Assembly (NCBI GenBank): GCA_001664005.1
Contig: CP016093.1
Location: 4,207,031-4,271,030, forward strand
Source: Rhizobiales bacterium NRL2
GTDB taxonomy: Bacteria > Pseudomonadota > Alphaproteobacteria > Minwuiales > Minwuiaceae
DNA: 64,000 nt
Reading direction: 5' to 3'
Within the stretch, counting starts at the first letter, position 1; each line of letters begins with the position of its first letter. Under the pieces are notes generated by a model. The model was given only the letters and a program-made list of their open reading frames with translations, was not told where the DNA came from and did no database searches. The position numbers and the translations under genes are program-made. Shown here one piece after another: positions 45,501-54,764 of this stretch.

Positions 45501-47924
45501 ATGAACCGCGTCCTGCACCTTCTCGCTTCGATCGGCATTGCATTATGCGGTCTGGCCGCGACCGCGGCCGATCGCGTCGACCCCTGGCAGTACTACATCG
45601 AGACACTGCCCGAAGGGCCCGAGATTTCCGACTGGCTGTCGCCGCAGACCGAGCTGGAAATGCCGGTCTATCCGTTCAACGCGGCGGTGGCGGTGCAGAA
45701 CCCGCCGGTCTTCCACTGGCGCTACGAAGGCGAGGATCTGTCCTACGAAGTGGTGATCGAGCCCGCCGGGAGCGGCGCAGAGCCGATCCGGCGGATCACC
45801 GAATACAACCACCTGATGCTGAATGCGCCGCTCGCCATGGGCGACTGGCGCTGGCGGGTCCGGCGCTGGCACGACCGCGAGGGCGCCGGCGACTGGGGCG
45901 AGTGGCGGTCCTTCCGTATTCACGAGAAGGCCCACGAGTTCGTCGCGCCATCGGTGCAGACCGCCTGGGACCGGGCCTGGGAGCGGCGGCGGCCGCGCAG
46001 TTTTCCCGGCAAGGAAGGCTTCAACACGCTGCGCCGGGATCTGAACCAGGGTGAACGGCGGCTGGTCTTCCGCGAGGTGATGCAGAACGTCGAGGAGAAC
46101 ATGATCGGCGCGGAGCTGGACCCCGAACCGCCGACCGCGACCTTCGAAGTGGAGGATTTCTACGAGCGCATCCGCGTCGCCCGCTTCATCGCCCAGGTGG
46201 TCAACCGTGCGACCGTACAGCTCGGCACCACGGTCTATACCTGGTACCTCACGCGCGACGAGAAGATGCTGGAAGAAGCCTGGCGGCGCGCGCTGGACCT
46301 GGCGTCGTGGGATCCGGAGCACTCGACGGGCGTGCGCTCCAGCGACCTCTCCAACCTGCGCATCGCCCTGGCGCTGGCGCTGGTCTACGACATCACGAAG
46401 AACGAGCTCGACGAGGACAAGGAAACCACGCTGCGGCGCATGATCGAATACCGCACCCAGGCGGCGTTCGACGAGTATGTCGTCAACCCGCGCCGGGCGC
46501 TGGAGCTCAAGCCCTACAACAGCCACGGCTTCCGCCAGGCGGGCGCGGTCACCGCCATCGCCGCCCTGATGGCCAGGGACACACCGCGGGCGCAGAACTG
46601 GTTCTTCCGCACCTATCCGATCTACCTGGCCGTCAACAATCCCTGGGGCGGGGCCGATGGCGGCTTCGGCAATGGCGTGAACTACGGCATCTGGGACGCC
46701 GTCAACAACATGCAGTACTGGGACATCATCGAGAACGCGATCGACGTGAACCCGACGCGGATGGGCTGGCCCATGCAGGCCGGCGTCTTCTTCCAGTACC
46801 TGGTGCCGCCGGGCACGCCCAACAGCAGCTTCGGCGACGGCGGGGAGAACTGGTTCCCCGACGTCTGGGCACTGGTGGCGATGATGTACCGTCAGCGCAT
46901 CGACACGCCGATCAGCCGCCGCTTTGCCGCGCAGTGGGAGCCGCAGCGCCCCGAATACTACCTGCATCTCTACGGCCCCCTCTACGAGGAACCGGAACGT
47001 CCCTTCGACCCGGCGAAGCATCCCGAACTGCCCGACACCGCGGTCTTTCCGTCCATCGGCTGGGTGGCGATGCATTCCGAGCTGGACGACCCCGACCGCT
47101 ATTCCATCCTGTTCAAGTCCAGCCCCTATGGCAGCTTCAGCCACAGCCACGCCGACCAGAACAGCTTCATCATCAACGGCCGGCAGCAGTCGCTGGCGCT
47201 CGATTCGGGCTATTACGACACCTGGAAATCGAAGCATCACCTCGCCTGGACGATGCAGACGAAAGCGCACAATGCCATCACCTTCGACGGTGGGCAGGGC
47301 CAGCCGGAACAGGACCGCGGCGCCCAGGGCCGGATCGCCGATTTCGCCCGCTGCGGCCACCACGACATGGCCGTCGGCGACGCGACCCGGGCCTATGGCG
47401 GCGCGCTGTCGAAGGCGGTGCGGACCATCGCCTATCTCAGGCCGAACCTTGCCCTGATCTACGACGATCTGGCCTCGGACGAGGCGCGGACATGGGAGTG
47501 GAACCTGCACGCCTGGACGGAAATCGCCGAGGAAGGCGAAGGGCGCTTCAACATCGACATGGGCAAGGGCAAGGCCTGCTTCCGGGTGCTCGCGGCGCCG
47601 GACTACGCCGCGAGCCAGACGGACAGGTTTCCCGAGGATCCGGATCCCTTCTTCGTGCCCGACTGGAAGAACCAGTGGCACCTGACGCTGGCCAGCACGG
47701 CGAAGTCGACGAAGGCGAAATTCCTGGTCGCCGTGGACCTGGACTGTACCGGCGCCGAGATCGGAACGCCCGAGGCGGCCGGCGATGGCGGCTTCGCCGT
47801 GCGTCTGGGCGACCATCGCGTAGAAATCGACGCATTCGGCGCCACGGCGCGCCGCCTCGGTCCCGCCGCGGAACCGCCGGTCTGCGCGGTGCCCCCGAAG
47901 GGGCGCGCGGCGGCGGACCGGTAG
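45501..47924 (+). CDS. Exported heparinase II/III-like protein (DUF4962 type)
   Basis: An 807-residue protein with a signal peptide (LLASIGIALCGLAATAA). The N-terminal DUF4962-like region has AVQNPPVFHW, and an alpha/alpha-toroid domain follows. The C-terminal beta-sandwich has GSFSHSHADQNSFIINGRQQ and KAHNAITFDG, with the His typical of heparinase II-type lyases, around residues 547-600. It would act in the periplasm or outside. A perfect AGGAGGT lies 8 bp before the ATG. The methyltransferase is 47 bp upstream and the stop is 4 bp from the flavin reductase stop (convergent). Confidence 0.85.
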   Translation: MNRVLHLLASIGIALCGLAATAADRVDPWQYYIETLPEGPEISDWLSPQTELEMPVYPFNAAVAVQNPPVFHWRYEGEDLSYEVVIEPAGSGAEPIRRITEYNHLMLNAPLAMGDWRWRVRRWHDREGAGDWGEWRSFRIHEKAHEFVAPSVQTAWDRAWERRRPRSFPGKEGFNTLRRDLNQGERRLVFREVMQNVEENMIGAELDPEPPTATFEVEDFYERIRVARFIAQVVNRATVQLGTTVYTWYLTRDEKMLEEAWRRALDLASWDPEHSTGVRSSDLSNLRIALALALVYDITKNELDEDKETTLRRMIEYRTQAAFDEYVVNPRRALELKPYNSHGFRQAGAVTAIAALMARDTPRAQNWFFRTYPIYLAVNNPWGGADGGFGNGVNYGIWDAVNNMQYWDIIENAIDVNPTRMGWPMQAGVFFQYLVPPGTPNSSFGDGGENWFPDVWALVAMMYRQRIDTPISRRFAAQWEPQRPEYYLHLYGPLYEEPERPFDPAKHPELPDTAVFPSIGWVAMHSELDDPDRYSILFKSSPYGSFSHSHADQNSFIINGRQQSLALDSGYYDTWKSKHHLAWTMQTKAHNAITFDGGQGQPEQDRGAQGRIADFARCGHHDMAVGDATRAYGGALSKAVRTIAYLRPNLALIYDDLASDEARTWEWNLHAWTEIAEEGEGRFNIDMGKGKACFRVLAAPDYAASQTDRFPEDPDPFFVPDWKNQWHLTLASTAKSTKAKFLVAVDLDCTGAEIGTPEAAGDGGFAVRLGDHRVEIDAFGATARRLGPAAEPPVCAVPPKGRAAADR

Positions 47925-47928
47925 GTTC

Positions 47929-48414
47929 CTAGTCGTTCAGATTGGCGTAGCGGCCGCGGAAGAAGACCAGCGGCCGGCCATCCGGATCGGCCTCGATCCG
48001 GCTGACGCGGCCGATCACGATCCAGTGGTCACCACCTTCATGCAGCGATTCGCAGGTGCACTCCAGATGCGCCAGAGCCCCCTCGATCACGGCGCAGCCA
48101 TTGTTTCCGGTGGTCCAGGTGAAATCCATCTCGGCGAACTTGTCGTCGGTCTTGGAGGCGAAGTGGTTCGACTGCGGCTGCTGGTCGTCGCGCAGCACGT
48201 TGACGACGAAAGGCCGTCCCTCGGCGAAGGCGCTGGCGCAGTTCGCGTTGCGGTCCAGGCTGAAGAGGATCAGCGGCGGATCCAGGGACACGGAATTGAA
48301 CGAATTCGCCGTCAGGCCGACGGGCCGGTCCTGATCGTCGACGCCGGTAATGATGGTAACGCCTGTCGCGAACGAGCCCAGCACGTCGCGCAGTTCCCTC
48401 GGGCTGACCGCCAT
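47929..48414 (-). CDS. Flavin reductase-like FMN-binding protein
   Basis: A 161-residue split-barrel flavin reductase. Motifs: GSFATGVTIITGVD near the N terminus, GLTANSFNSVSLDPPLILFSL, and HWIVIGRVSRIE near the end. These reduce FMN/FAD with NAD(P)H for a monooxygenase partner, here not adjacent; the HpaB-type oxygenase 10 kb away is one candidate. ATG 48414 is chosen because GGGGAGGA precedes it; an earlier in-frame ATG is at 48432. Confidence 0.9.
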   Translation of the reverse strand: MAVSPRELRDVLGSFATGVTIITGVDDQDRPVGLTANSFNSVSLDPPLILFSLDRNANCASAFAEGRPFVVNVLRDDQQPQSNHFASKTDDKFAEMDFTWTTGNNGCAVIEGALAHLECTCESLHEGGDHWIVIGRVSRIEADPDGRPLVFFRGRYANLND

Positions 48415-48570
48415 GTTCCTCCCCATCGACAAGTCGGTTCGGGGCGGAGTTTACCAGCCGAACGCCGCGGCGAAAGCCCCGGCCGCGGAACGCGCAGCGC
48501 TAACGCCATCTTAACCGTGCGCGGGCGACACTCGGCGCCGATCGAGATCAAACCGAAGCGGAATAGCTCC

Positions 48571-49428
48571 ATGTTCTTCATCATTGGCGTCGTGGTCGTC
48601 ATCGGATCCGTCCTCGGCGGGTACCTGCCGCACGGCTCCTTCGCGGTGCTGATCCAGCCCCTGGAGGTGGTGATCATCTGCGGATCCGCCTTCGGCGCGT
48701 TCATCATCTCCAACCCGAAGACAGTGATCTTCGGCGTATTCAAGTCGATCGGAAAGATTCTCAAGGGCCAGCCCTACAACAAGGCCACCTACGAGGAACT
48801 GCTGACGCTTCAGTACACCATCTTCAAGCTGGCCAAGGCCAAGGGCATGCTGGCGCTGGAGGCGCACATCGAGGACCCGGAGAAGAGCTCCATCTTCACC
48901 GCCTTCCCGGGCTTCATGAAGAACCATCACGCCGTCGAGTTCGTCTGCGACTATCTGCGTCTGATGACCATGGGCACCGAGAACAGCCACGAGATGGAAG
49001 CGCTGATGGACGAGGACATCGAGACCCATCACCACGAACAGCACGCGGTCTCCGCGGCCGTCACCACGGCCGGCGACGGCCTGCCGGCCTTCGGCATCGT
49101 GGCGGCGGTGCTGGGCGTCATCATCACCATGCAGTACATTTCCGAGCCGCCCGAGGTGCTGGGCGGCAAGATCGCCGCGGCGCTGGTCGGCACCTTCCTC
49201 GGCATCTTCCTCGCCTACGGTTTCGTCGGCCCGATGGGCAAGAGCCTGGAGGCCTATGCCGAAGCCGAGACCAAGTACTACCAGTGCATCAAGGCGGGGC
49301 TGCTGGCCTACATGAACGGCTACGCCCCGGCGGTCGCCGTGGAGTTCGCGCGCAAGACCCTCTACAGCCACGAACGTCCGTCCTTCAAGGAAGTCGAGGA
49401 CGCCGTCGAGAGCGCTCCCAAGGTCTGA
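48571..49428 (+). CDS. motA: Flagellar motor stator protein MotA
   Basis: A 285-residue inner-membrane protein that with MotB forms the proton channel of the flagellar stator. Four hydrophobic segments are visible; the cytoplasmic loop contains LRLMTMGTENSHEMEALMDEDIE, and helices 3-4 have PAFGIVAAVLGVIITM and FLGIFLAYGFVGPMG. ATG 48571 is the only sensible start; ribosome site weak (AGCGGAATAG). motB follows after 15 bp. No other flagellar genes lie here. Confidence 0.95.
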   Translation: MFFIIGVVVVIGSVLGGYLPHGSFAVLIQPLEVVIICGSAFGAFIISNPKTVIFGVFKSIGKILKGQPYNKATYEELLTLQYTIFKLAKAKGMLALEAHIEDPEKSSIFTAFPGFMKNHHAVEFVCDYLRLMTMGTENSHEMEALMDEDIETHHHEQHAVSAAVTTAGDGLPAFGIVAAVLGVIITMQYISEPPEVLGGKIAAALVGTFLGIFLAYGFVGPMGKSLEAYAEAETKYYQCIKAGLLAYMNGYAPAVAVEFARKTLYSHERPSFKEVEDAVESAPKV

Positions 49429-49443
49429 CGGAGCGCCCCTGCC

Positions 49444-50481
49444 ATGGCCGACGGCAACCAGCAGCCAATCATCGTCAAGAAGATCGTCAAGGGCGGTCAT
49501 GCCCACCATGGCGGCGCATGGAAGGTCGCCTATGCGGATTTCGTGACCGCGATGATGGCCTTCTTCCTGCTGCTCTGGCTGCTCAACGTGACCACCGACG
49601 AGCAGCAGCGCGGCATCGCCGACTACTTCGCGCCGGCCGCCGTTTCCCAGCAGCAGTCGGGCAGCGGCGGCGCGATGGGCGGTCAGACGATGGTCCGCGA
49701 CGGCGCGCGCATATCCAACGCCGGGCTGCCGACTGTCGTGGTCTCGATCGGCGATATCGAGGACGAGGAAGAGAATCACGACGACGGCAAGAAGTTCGAC
49801 CCTGCCGGTGACGAGATCGACGAGGAAGGCATCTCCAACAACGACGAGAAGGTCGAGGACAGCGAGCGCGGCAAGCAGGGCCGTCCCGGCGAGGACGACG
49901 TCGCCGAGGAACTGGCCCGGCGCGAGGAGGAAGCCTTCAACGAGGCCATGGACGCCATCGAGCAGGCCATCGAGCAGGCCGCGCCGGAAATGCAGGAACT
50001 GGCGCAGAACCTGATGGTCGACATGACGCCGGAGGGGCTGCGCATCCAGCTGGTGGACTCCGGCGGCCGCTCCATGTTCCCGAAGGGCAGCCCCGCCCTG
50101 GAAGGCCACGCCAAGCAGATCCTGATGCTGGTCACCGACGTGATGACCCGCCTGCCCAACAAGATCAAGATCACCGGCCACACCGACGCCACCCCCTATC
50201 GCTCCAGCAACGGCTACGGCAACTGGGAGCTGTCGGCGGACCGCGCCAACGCCAGCCGCCGGGCGCTGCTGGAACTGGGCGTGCCGCAGAACCGCATCGA
50301 CCAGGTGACGGGCAAGGCGGCGCAGGAACTCCTGGTCGCCGAGGACCCCTATGCCGACGCCAACCGCCGCATCTCCATCGTGCTGATGCGCCAGGCGGGC
50401 CTCGCCGCCGAGCAGCAACCGGTCGACGCGCTGAAGAGCATCGGCCTGAAGGTCCACGGCGTGGAAGACAGCGGCCGCTGA
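49444..50481 (+). CDS. motB: Flagellar motor stator protein MotB
   Basis: A 345-residue stator subunit. The proton-carrying Asp is D32 in KVAYADFVTAMMAFFLLLWLL, the same number as in E. coli. After the membrane helix is a long acidic linker (about residues 80-180), then an OmpA-like peptidoglycan-binding domain with ITGHTDATPYRSSNGYGNWELSADRA cut to its core. It is coupled to motA. The acidic linker is longer than in enterics. Confidence 0.95.
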   Translation: MADGNQQPIIVKKIVKGGHAHHGGAWKVAYADFVTAMMAFFLLLWLLNVTTDEQQRGIADYFAPAAVSQQQSGSGGAMGGQTMVRDGARISNAGLPTVVVSIGDIEDEEENHDDGKKFDPAGDEIDEEGISNNDEKVEDSERGKQGRPGEDDVAEELARREEEAFNEAMDAIEQAIEQAAPEMQELAQNLMVDMTPEGLRIQLVDSGGRSMFPKGSPALEGHAKQILMLVTDVMTRLPNKIKITGHTDATPYRSSNGYGNWELSADRANASRRALLELGVPQNRIDQVTGKAAQELLVAEDPYADANRRISIVLMRQAGLAAEQQPVDALKSIGLKVHGVEDSGR

Positions 50482-50572
50482 TCCGCCGCGACGCCGGCGC
50501 CGTAATCTGGCCATGAGACATCGCGGCACCGCCTGCCTATATGAAGGGCAGACGGACAGGCGAAGGGGTTCC

Positions 50573-51916
50573 ATGGCCAATCGGGAAGACGGCTTCGGCT
50601 CTCAGGTCAGACGCTATGCGCGCGTCGGCCGCTCGATGAGCGGCCTGGCGGCGAAGCTGGCCGGCGAGCGCTATCTGGGCGTGAAGATCGATCGCGACGA
50701 CCACGCCCGCGAACTGCGTGCGGCGCTGGGCGGGCTCAAGGGCCCGCTGATGAAGGTCGCACAGATCCTGTCGACCATCCCCGAGGCCCTGCCCAAGGAG
50801 TATGCGCAGGAACTGGCGCAGCTCCAGGCCGACGCGCCGTCCATGGGCCCGGCCTTCGTCAAGCGCCGCATGACGTCGGAACTGGGACCGGCCTGGCGGA
50901 AGAAGTTCGGCGCCTTCGAGCGGGAGGCGGCGGCCGCGGCCTCACTGGGTCAGGTGCATCGGGCGGTCGACCTCGAAGGCAACGAACTGGCCTGCAAGCT
51001 GCAATATCCGGACATGCGCTCGGCGGTGGAAGCCGACCTCCGCCAGCTCAGGCTCATCTTCTCCATCTACCGCCGCTATGACCGCTCCATCGACACCCGC
51101 CATATCCATGACGAGATCGCCGCGCGCCTGCGCGAGGAACTCGACTACGAACTCGAGGCGCGGCACATCGCGCTCTATCGGGAGATGCTGGCCGGCGAGC
51201 CCCGCGTCCACGTGCCCGAGGTCTATCCGGCGCTCTCCACGGGCCGCCTGCTGACCATGAGCTGGCTGGACGGCCGGCGGCTGCTGGAATTCCGCGAGGC
51301 GCCGATCGAGGTCCGCAACGAACTGGCGGTCAACATGTTCCGCGCCTGGTACGTGCCCTTCTACGGCTATGGCGTGATCCACGGCGACCCGCATCTGGGC
51401 AACTACTCGGTCCGCGACGATCACGCGATCAACTTGCTGGACTATGGCTGCATCCGCACCTTCCAGCCGAAATTCGTGAAGGGCGTCATCGACCTCTACC
51501 GGGCGATCCGCGACGACGACCGGGATCTCGCCGTTCACGCCTATGAAAGCTGGGGCTTCGAGGGTCTGACGAAAGAGGTCGTGGACACGCTGAACCTCTG
51601 GGCCAGCTTCGTCTACGCACCGCTGCTGGAGGACCGGCCGCGGCGCATCCAGGAGTTCGGCGAGGACGGCATGTACGGCCGCGAAACCGCCGAGCGCGTG
51701 CACCGGGAGCTGAAGGAGCGCGGCGGCGTCACCCCGCCCCGCGAGTTCGTTTTCATGGACCGCGCAGCGATCGGACTGGGCGGCGTCTTCCTGCACCTGA
51801 AGTCGGAGATCAACTGGTACCGGATGTTCCACGAACTGATCGAGGACTTCGACGTCGATGCACTGGCCGAACGGCAGAAATCGGCCTTCGAGAAAGCCGG
51901 CGTGCCACGGCCATAG
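50573..51916 (+). CDS. ABC1/AarF/UbiB-family atypical kinase
   Basis: A 447-residue protein of the UbiB kinase-like family. Family motifs appear in altered form: KVAQ instead of KxGQ (near LMKVAQILSTIPEALP), the Ala-rich AAAAASLGQVHRA nucleotide loop, VIHGDPHLGNYSV (catalytic loop), and LLDYGCIR, with DYG replacing DFG. These proteins are linked to ubiquinone and lipid functions, but the reaction is unsettled. ATG 50573 follows GAAGGGG; an upstream in-frame ATG at 50513 is less likely. Confidence 0.88.
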   Translation: MANREDGFGSQVRRYARVGRSMSGLAAKLAGERYLGVKIDRDDHARELRAALGGLKGPLMKVAQILSTIPEALPKEYAQELAQLQADAPSMGPAFVKRRMTSELGPAWRKKFGAFEREAAAAASLGQVHRAVDLEGNELACKLQYPDMRSAVEADLRQLRLIFSIYRRYDRSIDTRHIHDEIAARLREELDYELEARHIALYREMLAGEPRVHVPEVYPALSTGRLLTMSWLDGRRLLEFREAPIEVRNELAVNMFRAWYVPFYGYGVIHGDPHLGNYSVRDDHAINLLDYGCIRTFQPKFVKGVIDLYRAIRDDDRDLAVHAYESWGFEGLTKEVVDTLNLWASFVYAPLLEDRPRRIQEFGEDGMYGRETAERVHRELKERGGVTPPREFVFMDRAAIGLGGVFLHLKSEINWYRMFHELIEDFDVDALAERQKSAFEKAGVPRP

Positions 51917-51956
51917 GCCCGAGCCTGCCCGTCGACGCACTGTCTTTGTGTTCTCT

Positions 51957-51984
51957 CCCCTTGGCTGCGCCGCAGCCAGAGGGG
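51957..51984. terminator. GC-rich hairpin after the kinase gene
   Basis: CCCCT-TGGCTGCG-C-CGCAGCCA-GAGGGG, with an inner perfect 8-bp stem. No T-run follows, so it may be an intrinsic pause site only. It sits at the start of a 322-bp gap (51917-52238) that otherwise holds only a family C repeat (52048-52171) and a short CCCCCTAGGGGG palindrome near 52192. Confidence 0.45.
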
Positions 51985-52047
51985 GGTGTAACAGAACGCA
52001 CTGCGTGGGATGAAACAGCCCGCACGCACGCCTTTCGATGCCACCTT

Positions 52048-52171
52048 CGAGTCCTGCGCGGGCCGCAGGCCTGGCGCGGGACCCATGCCTGAGCAGATCC
52101 GGCCACGCCCCATCCGGCGGAAAGGCTCAGGCGTGGGTCCCGGGCCCCGGCTTCGCCGGTCCCAGGACGCG
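52048..52171. repeat. REPIN-like inverted element, family C
   Basis: Second copy of the element at 10451-10574: starts CGAGTCCTGCGCGG, inner GCGGGACCCATGCCTGAG and GCGTGGGTCCCGGG, and ends CCCAGGACGCGG. The two copies are the same length. Confidence 0.75.
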
Positions 52172-52238
52172 GAGAGCGGCAGCCCGGCCATCCCCCTAGG
52201 GGGAATGAGCAGTACGCCGGCCGGTCAGCCAAGCGATC

Positions 52239-54764
52239 CTACGCTTCCCGCAGCTCCACCGCGGGCCGGCGGCGGAGCGCGCGGTGCGCGCCGACAAGAC
52301 CCAGCGCCGTCGTCGCCGCGATGGCGCCGACGACGACCACGGCCAGCCGGGCCGGCATCAGCTCGAACTCGCCCTGCATGACGAAGACGATCACGCCCCA
52401 GGCGGCCACGCTGCCGGCGATGGCGGCGACGATGCCGGTGGCGAGGCCGAGGACAGCGAACTCGGCGGCGTGGATCTTCAGAATCTGCCGGCGCGTCGCG
52501 CCGATCACCTTCAGCACGACCGATTCCCGGACCCGCCTGCGGTGGCCGGCGGCGATGGCCCCGGCCAGCACGATCAGGCCGGCCAGAAGCGTCACGGCGG
52601 AAGCGGCGCGGATCGCCGTCGCCACCTGGCCCAGCAGCTTGTCGAACAGTTCCATCGCTTCCTTCACCCGGATCACGGTGATGTTGGGGAAGCGGTCGGT
52701 GACGGCGCGGAACAGTTCGCTGTCCGCCGCGCCGGCCGCCTCCGCAGTGGCAAGGTGGGTGTGCGGCGCGGCGCGCAGCGTGTTGGGGCTGAAAATCATG
52801 ATGTAGTTGATCTGGAAGGTCGACCAGTCGATCCGGCGCAGACTGGCGATCTCCGCCGTGATGTCGCGGCCCAGCACGTTGACAGTGATCGTGTCGCCCA
52901 CTTCCAGGCCGAGTCCGGCGGCCGCCTCGTCCTCGAAGCTGACCAGCGGCGGCCCGTCATAGTCGGCCGGCCACCACTCGCCGGCAACGACGGGGCTGTT
53001 GGAGGGCGGTTCCGTGGCGTAGGTCAACCCCCGGTCGCCGCGCAGCACCCAGCCCTCGTCCGGGTCGACCATCTGCACGTCTTCGGACGGCACGCCATCG
53101 ACGGCGCTGATCCGGCCCCGGAGAGACGGCACGCTGCGGACATCGGAAACGCCGGAAATCGCGCGTGCAGTCTCCAGGAAGGGCTCGAGCTGATTGGGCT
53201 GGATGTCCACGAAGAAGAACGACGGCGCCTCCTCGGCCACGCGGCGGTCGACCTGTCCCGCCACATTGCCTTCGATCTGGGCCACGGCGGCCAGCAGGGT
53301 GACGCCCAGGCCGAGCGAGATCATCACCGAGGCCGTGGGCGCGCCGGGCCGATGCAGGTTCGCCAGCGCCATGCGGAAGGCCGTGCGCTTCGGCCCGCCC
53401 GCCCGTTTCGCCGCCCAGGCGATGCCCGCCGCAGCCAGCCGGAGCACGATGAACACGCCGGCCGCCCCCAGCACGAACCAGAGTGCGAAGACCGGCCGGT
53501 CGGCGGAGAAGATCGCGAGACCGGCAAGGCCGAGCAGCGCCAGCGCCGTGCCGGCGATGAAGCCGCGGCCGGGGACGCCGCCGCTTTCGCCCATCGCCGC
53601 ACGGAACAGCTCGGCGGCGCGGGTGCGCCGCGCCACGCCCAGCGGCCAGAGCGCGAAGGTGAGCGTCACCAGCACGCCGAAGGCCGCGGCAAGCACGAGC
53701 GGCATGGCGTAGAGGCCGACGCTGGGCGGCGTGGGCAGCGCCTCCGCCAGCAGACCCACGGCGATCATCGGCACGACCGCGCCGATGATCAGCCCGATGG
53801 CAATTCCGACCGCGGCAAGAACAAGTATCTGGAAGAGGTAGATGCGGGTGATGTCGCCGCCGGTCGCGCCCAGCGCCTTGAGCACAGCGATCTGGCTGCG
53901 CTTGGCGTCCAGATGCGCCTTCACCGCATTGCCGACGCCCACGCCGCCGACCAGCAGCGCGGTCAGCCCGACCAGGGTGAGGAAGATGCGCAGCCGCTCC
54001 AGGAAGCTCTCGATGCCCGGGGCGCCGTTGCGGTGGTCGCGGATGCGCCAGCCGGCGTCCGGAGTCTCCGCGGCGAGACGCCGGCGGAAATCCTCGACCG
54101 TGTCGCCGGGCGCCAGCTTCACCTTGTAGTGGCGGCTGATCAGACTGCCCGGCTGGACCAGGCCCGTTGCAGCCATGGCCTGGTCGTGGATCATGATGCG
54201 CGGCGCCAGGGTCAGCGCCCCGCCCGTGCCGCGGTCCGGTTCGTTGGCGATCAGCCCGCGCAGTTCGAAACTGACGTCGCCCACCCGCACCCGGTCGCCG
54301 ACAGAGAGTTCCAGACGCTGCGCCAGCACGGGCTCCGCCACCGCGCCGAAGACGCCGTCCCGCCGGGCCAGGGCGTCGTGCAGTTCGCCGCCGTCCTCCA
54401 GCCGGACCGCGCCATAGAGCGGATAGGCGTCGCCCACCGACTTGAGCTCCGCGAGGGCGCGGCGATCGCCTGTTCCGGCGCGGGCGATGGTGCGCATTTC
54501 CATTGTCCTGAGCAGCGTGCCCGCTTCCCGTTCCAGCCACGTCACCGCCGCGTCGGGCGGTACGATCTGACGCATCCTGAGATCGATGTCGGCGCCCAGG
54601 ATCTCGCGGCCGTTCTCCTGGATGCCGCCGATGATGGAGGCGGTCAGCGAGCCGACGCCGGCGATCGCGGCGACGCCGAGCGCCAGCGACAGCAGGAAGA
54701 CCCGGAACCCGCTCAGACCGCCGCGCAGATCGCGCAGGGCCATGCGGAAAGCGGCGGTGACCAT
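52239..54764 (-). CDS. ABC transporter permease, FtsX-like (YbbP family)
   Basis: An 841-residue inner-membrane protein with two FtsX-type helix bundles (about 250-440 and 700-835) and large periplasmic MacB-core-like domains. Its size and order match YbbP, which works with the ATPase YbbA encoded just upstream. The start ATG overlaps the ybbA stop (TGATG). Related systems move lipids or lipoproteins. The arrangement tesA-ybbA-ybbP is the one known from E. coli and other proteobacteria. Confidence 0.88.
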   Translation of the reverse strand: MVTAAFRMALRDLRGGLSGFRVFLLSLALGVAAIAGVGSLTASIIGGIQENGREILGADIDLRMRQIVPPDAAVTWLEREAGTLLRTMEMRTIARAGTGDRRALAELKSVGDAYPLYGAVRLEDGGELHDALARRDGVFGAVAEPVLAQRLELSVGDRVRVGDVSFELRGLIANEPDRGTGGALTLAPRIMIHDQAMAATGLVQPGSLISRHYKVKLAPGDTVEDFRRRLAAETPDAGWRIRDHRNGAPGIESFLERLRIFLTLVGLTALLVGGVGVGNAVKAHLDAKRSQIAVLKALGATGGDITRIYLFQILVLAAVGIAIGLIIGAVVPMIAVGLLAEALPTPPSVGLYAMPLVLAAAFGVLVTLTFALWPLGVARRTRAAELFRAAMGESGGVPGRGFIAGTALALLGLAGLAIFSADRPVFALWFVLGAAGVFIVLRLAAAGIAWAAKRAGGPKRTAFRMALANLHRPGAPTASVMISLGLGVTLLAAVAQIEGNVAGQVDRRVAEEAPSFFFVDIQPNQLEPFLETARAISGVSDVRSVPSLRGRISAVDGVPSEDVQMVDPDEGWVLRGDRGLTYATEPPSNSPVVAGEWWPADYDGPPLVSFEDEAAAGLGLEVGDTITVNVLGRDITAEIASLRRIDWSTFQINYIMIFSPNTLRAAPHTHLATAEAAGAADSELFRAVTDRFPNITVIRVKEAMELFDKLLGQVATAIRAASAVTLLAGLIVLAGAIAAGHRRRVRESVVLKVIGATRRQILKIHAAEFAVLGLATGIVAAIAGSVAAWGVIVFVMQGEFELMPARLAVVVVGAIAATTALGLVGAHRALRRRPAVELREA

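Noticed and set aside
48511-48544. Sigma-28-type promoter before motA (TAAC and GCCGATCG)
   Set aside because: The spacing between the two boxes is 21 nt rather than 15, and each box is imperfect.
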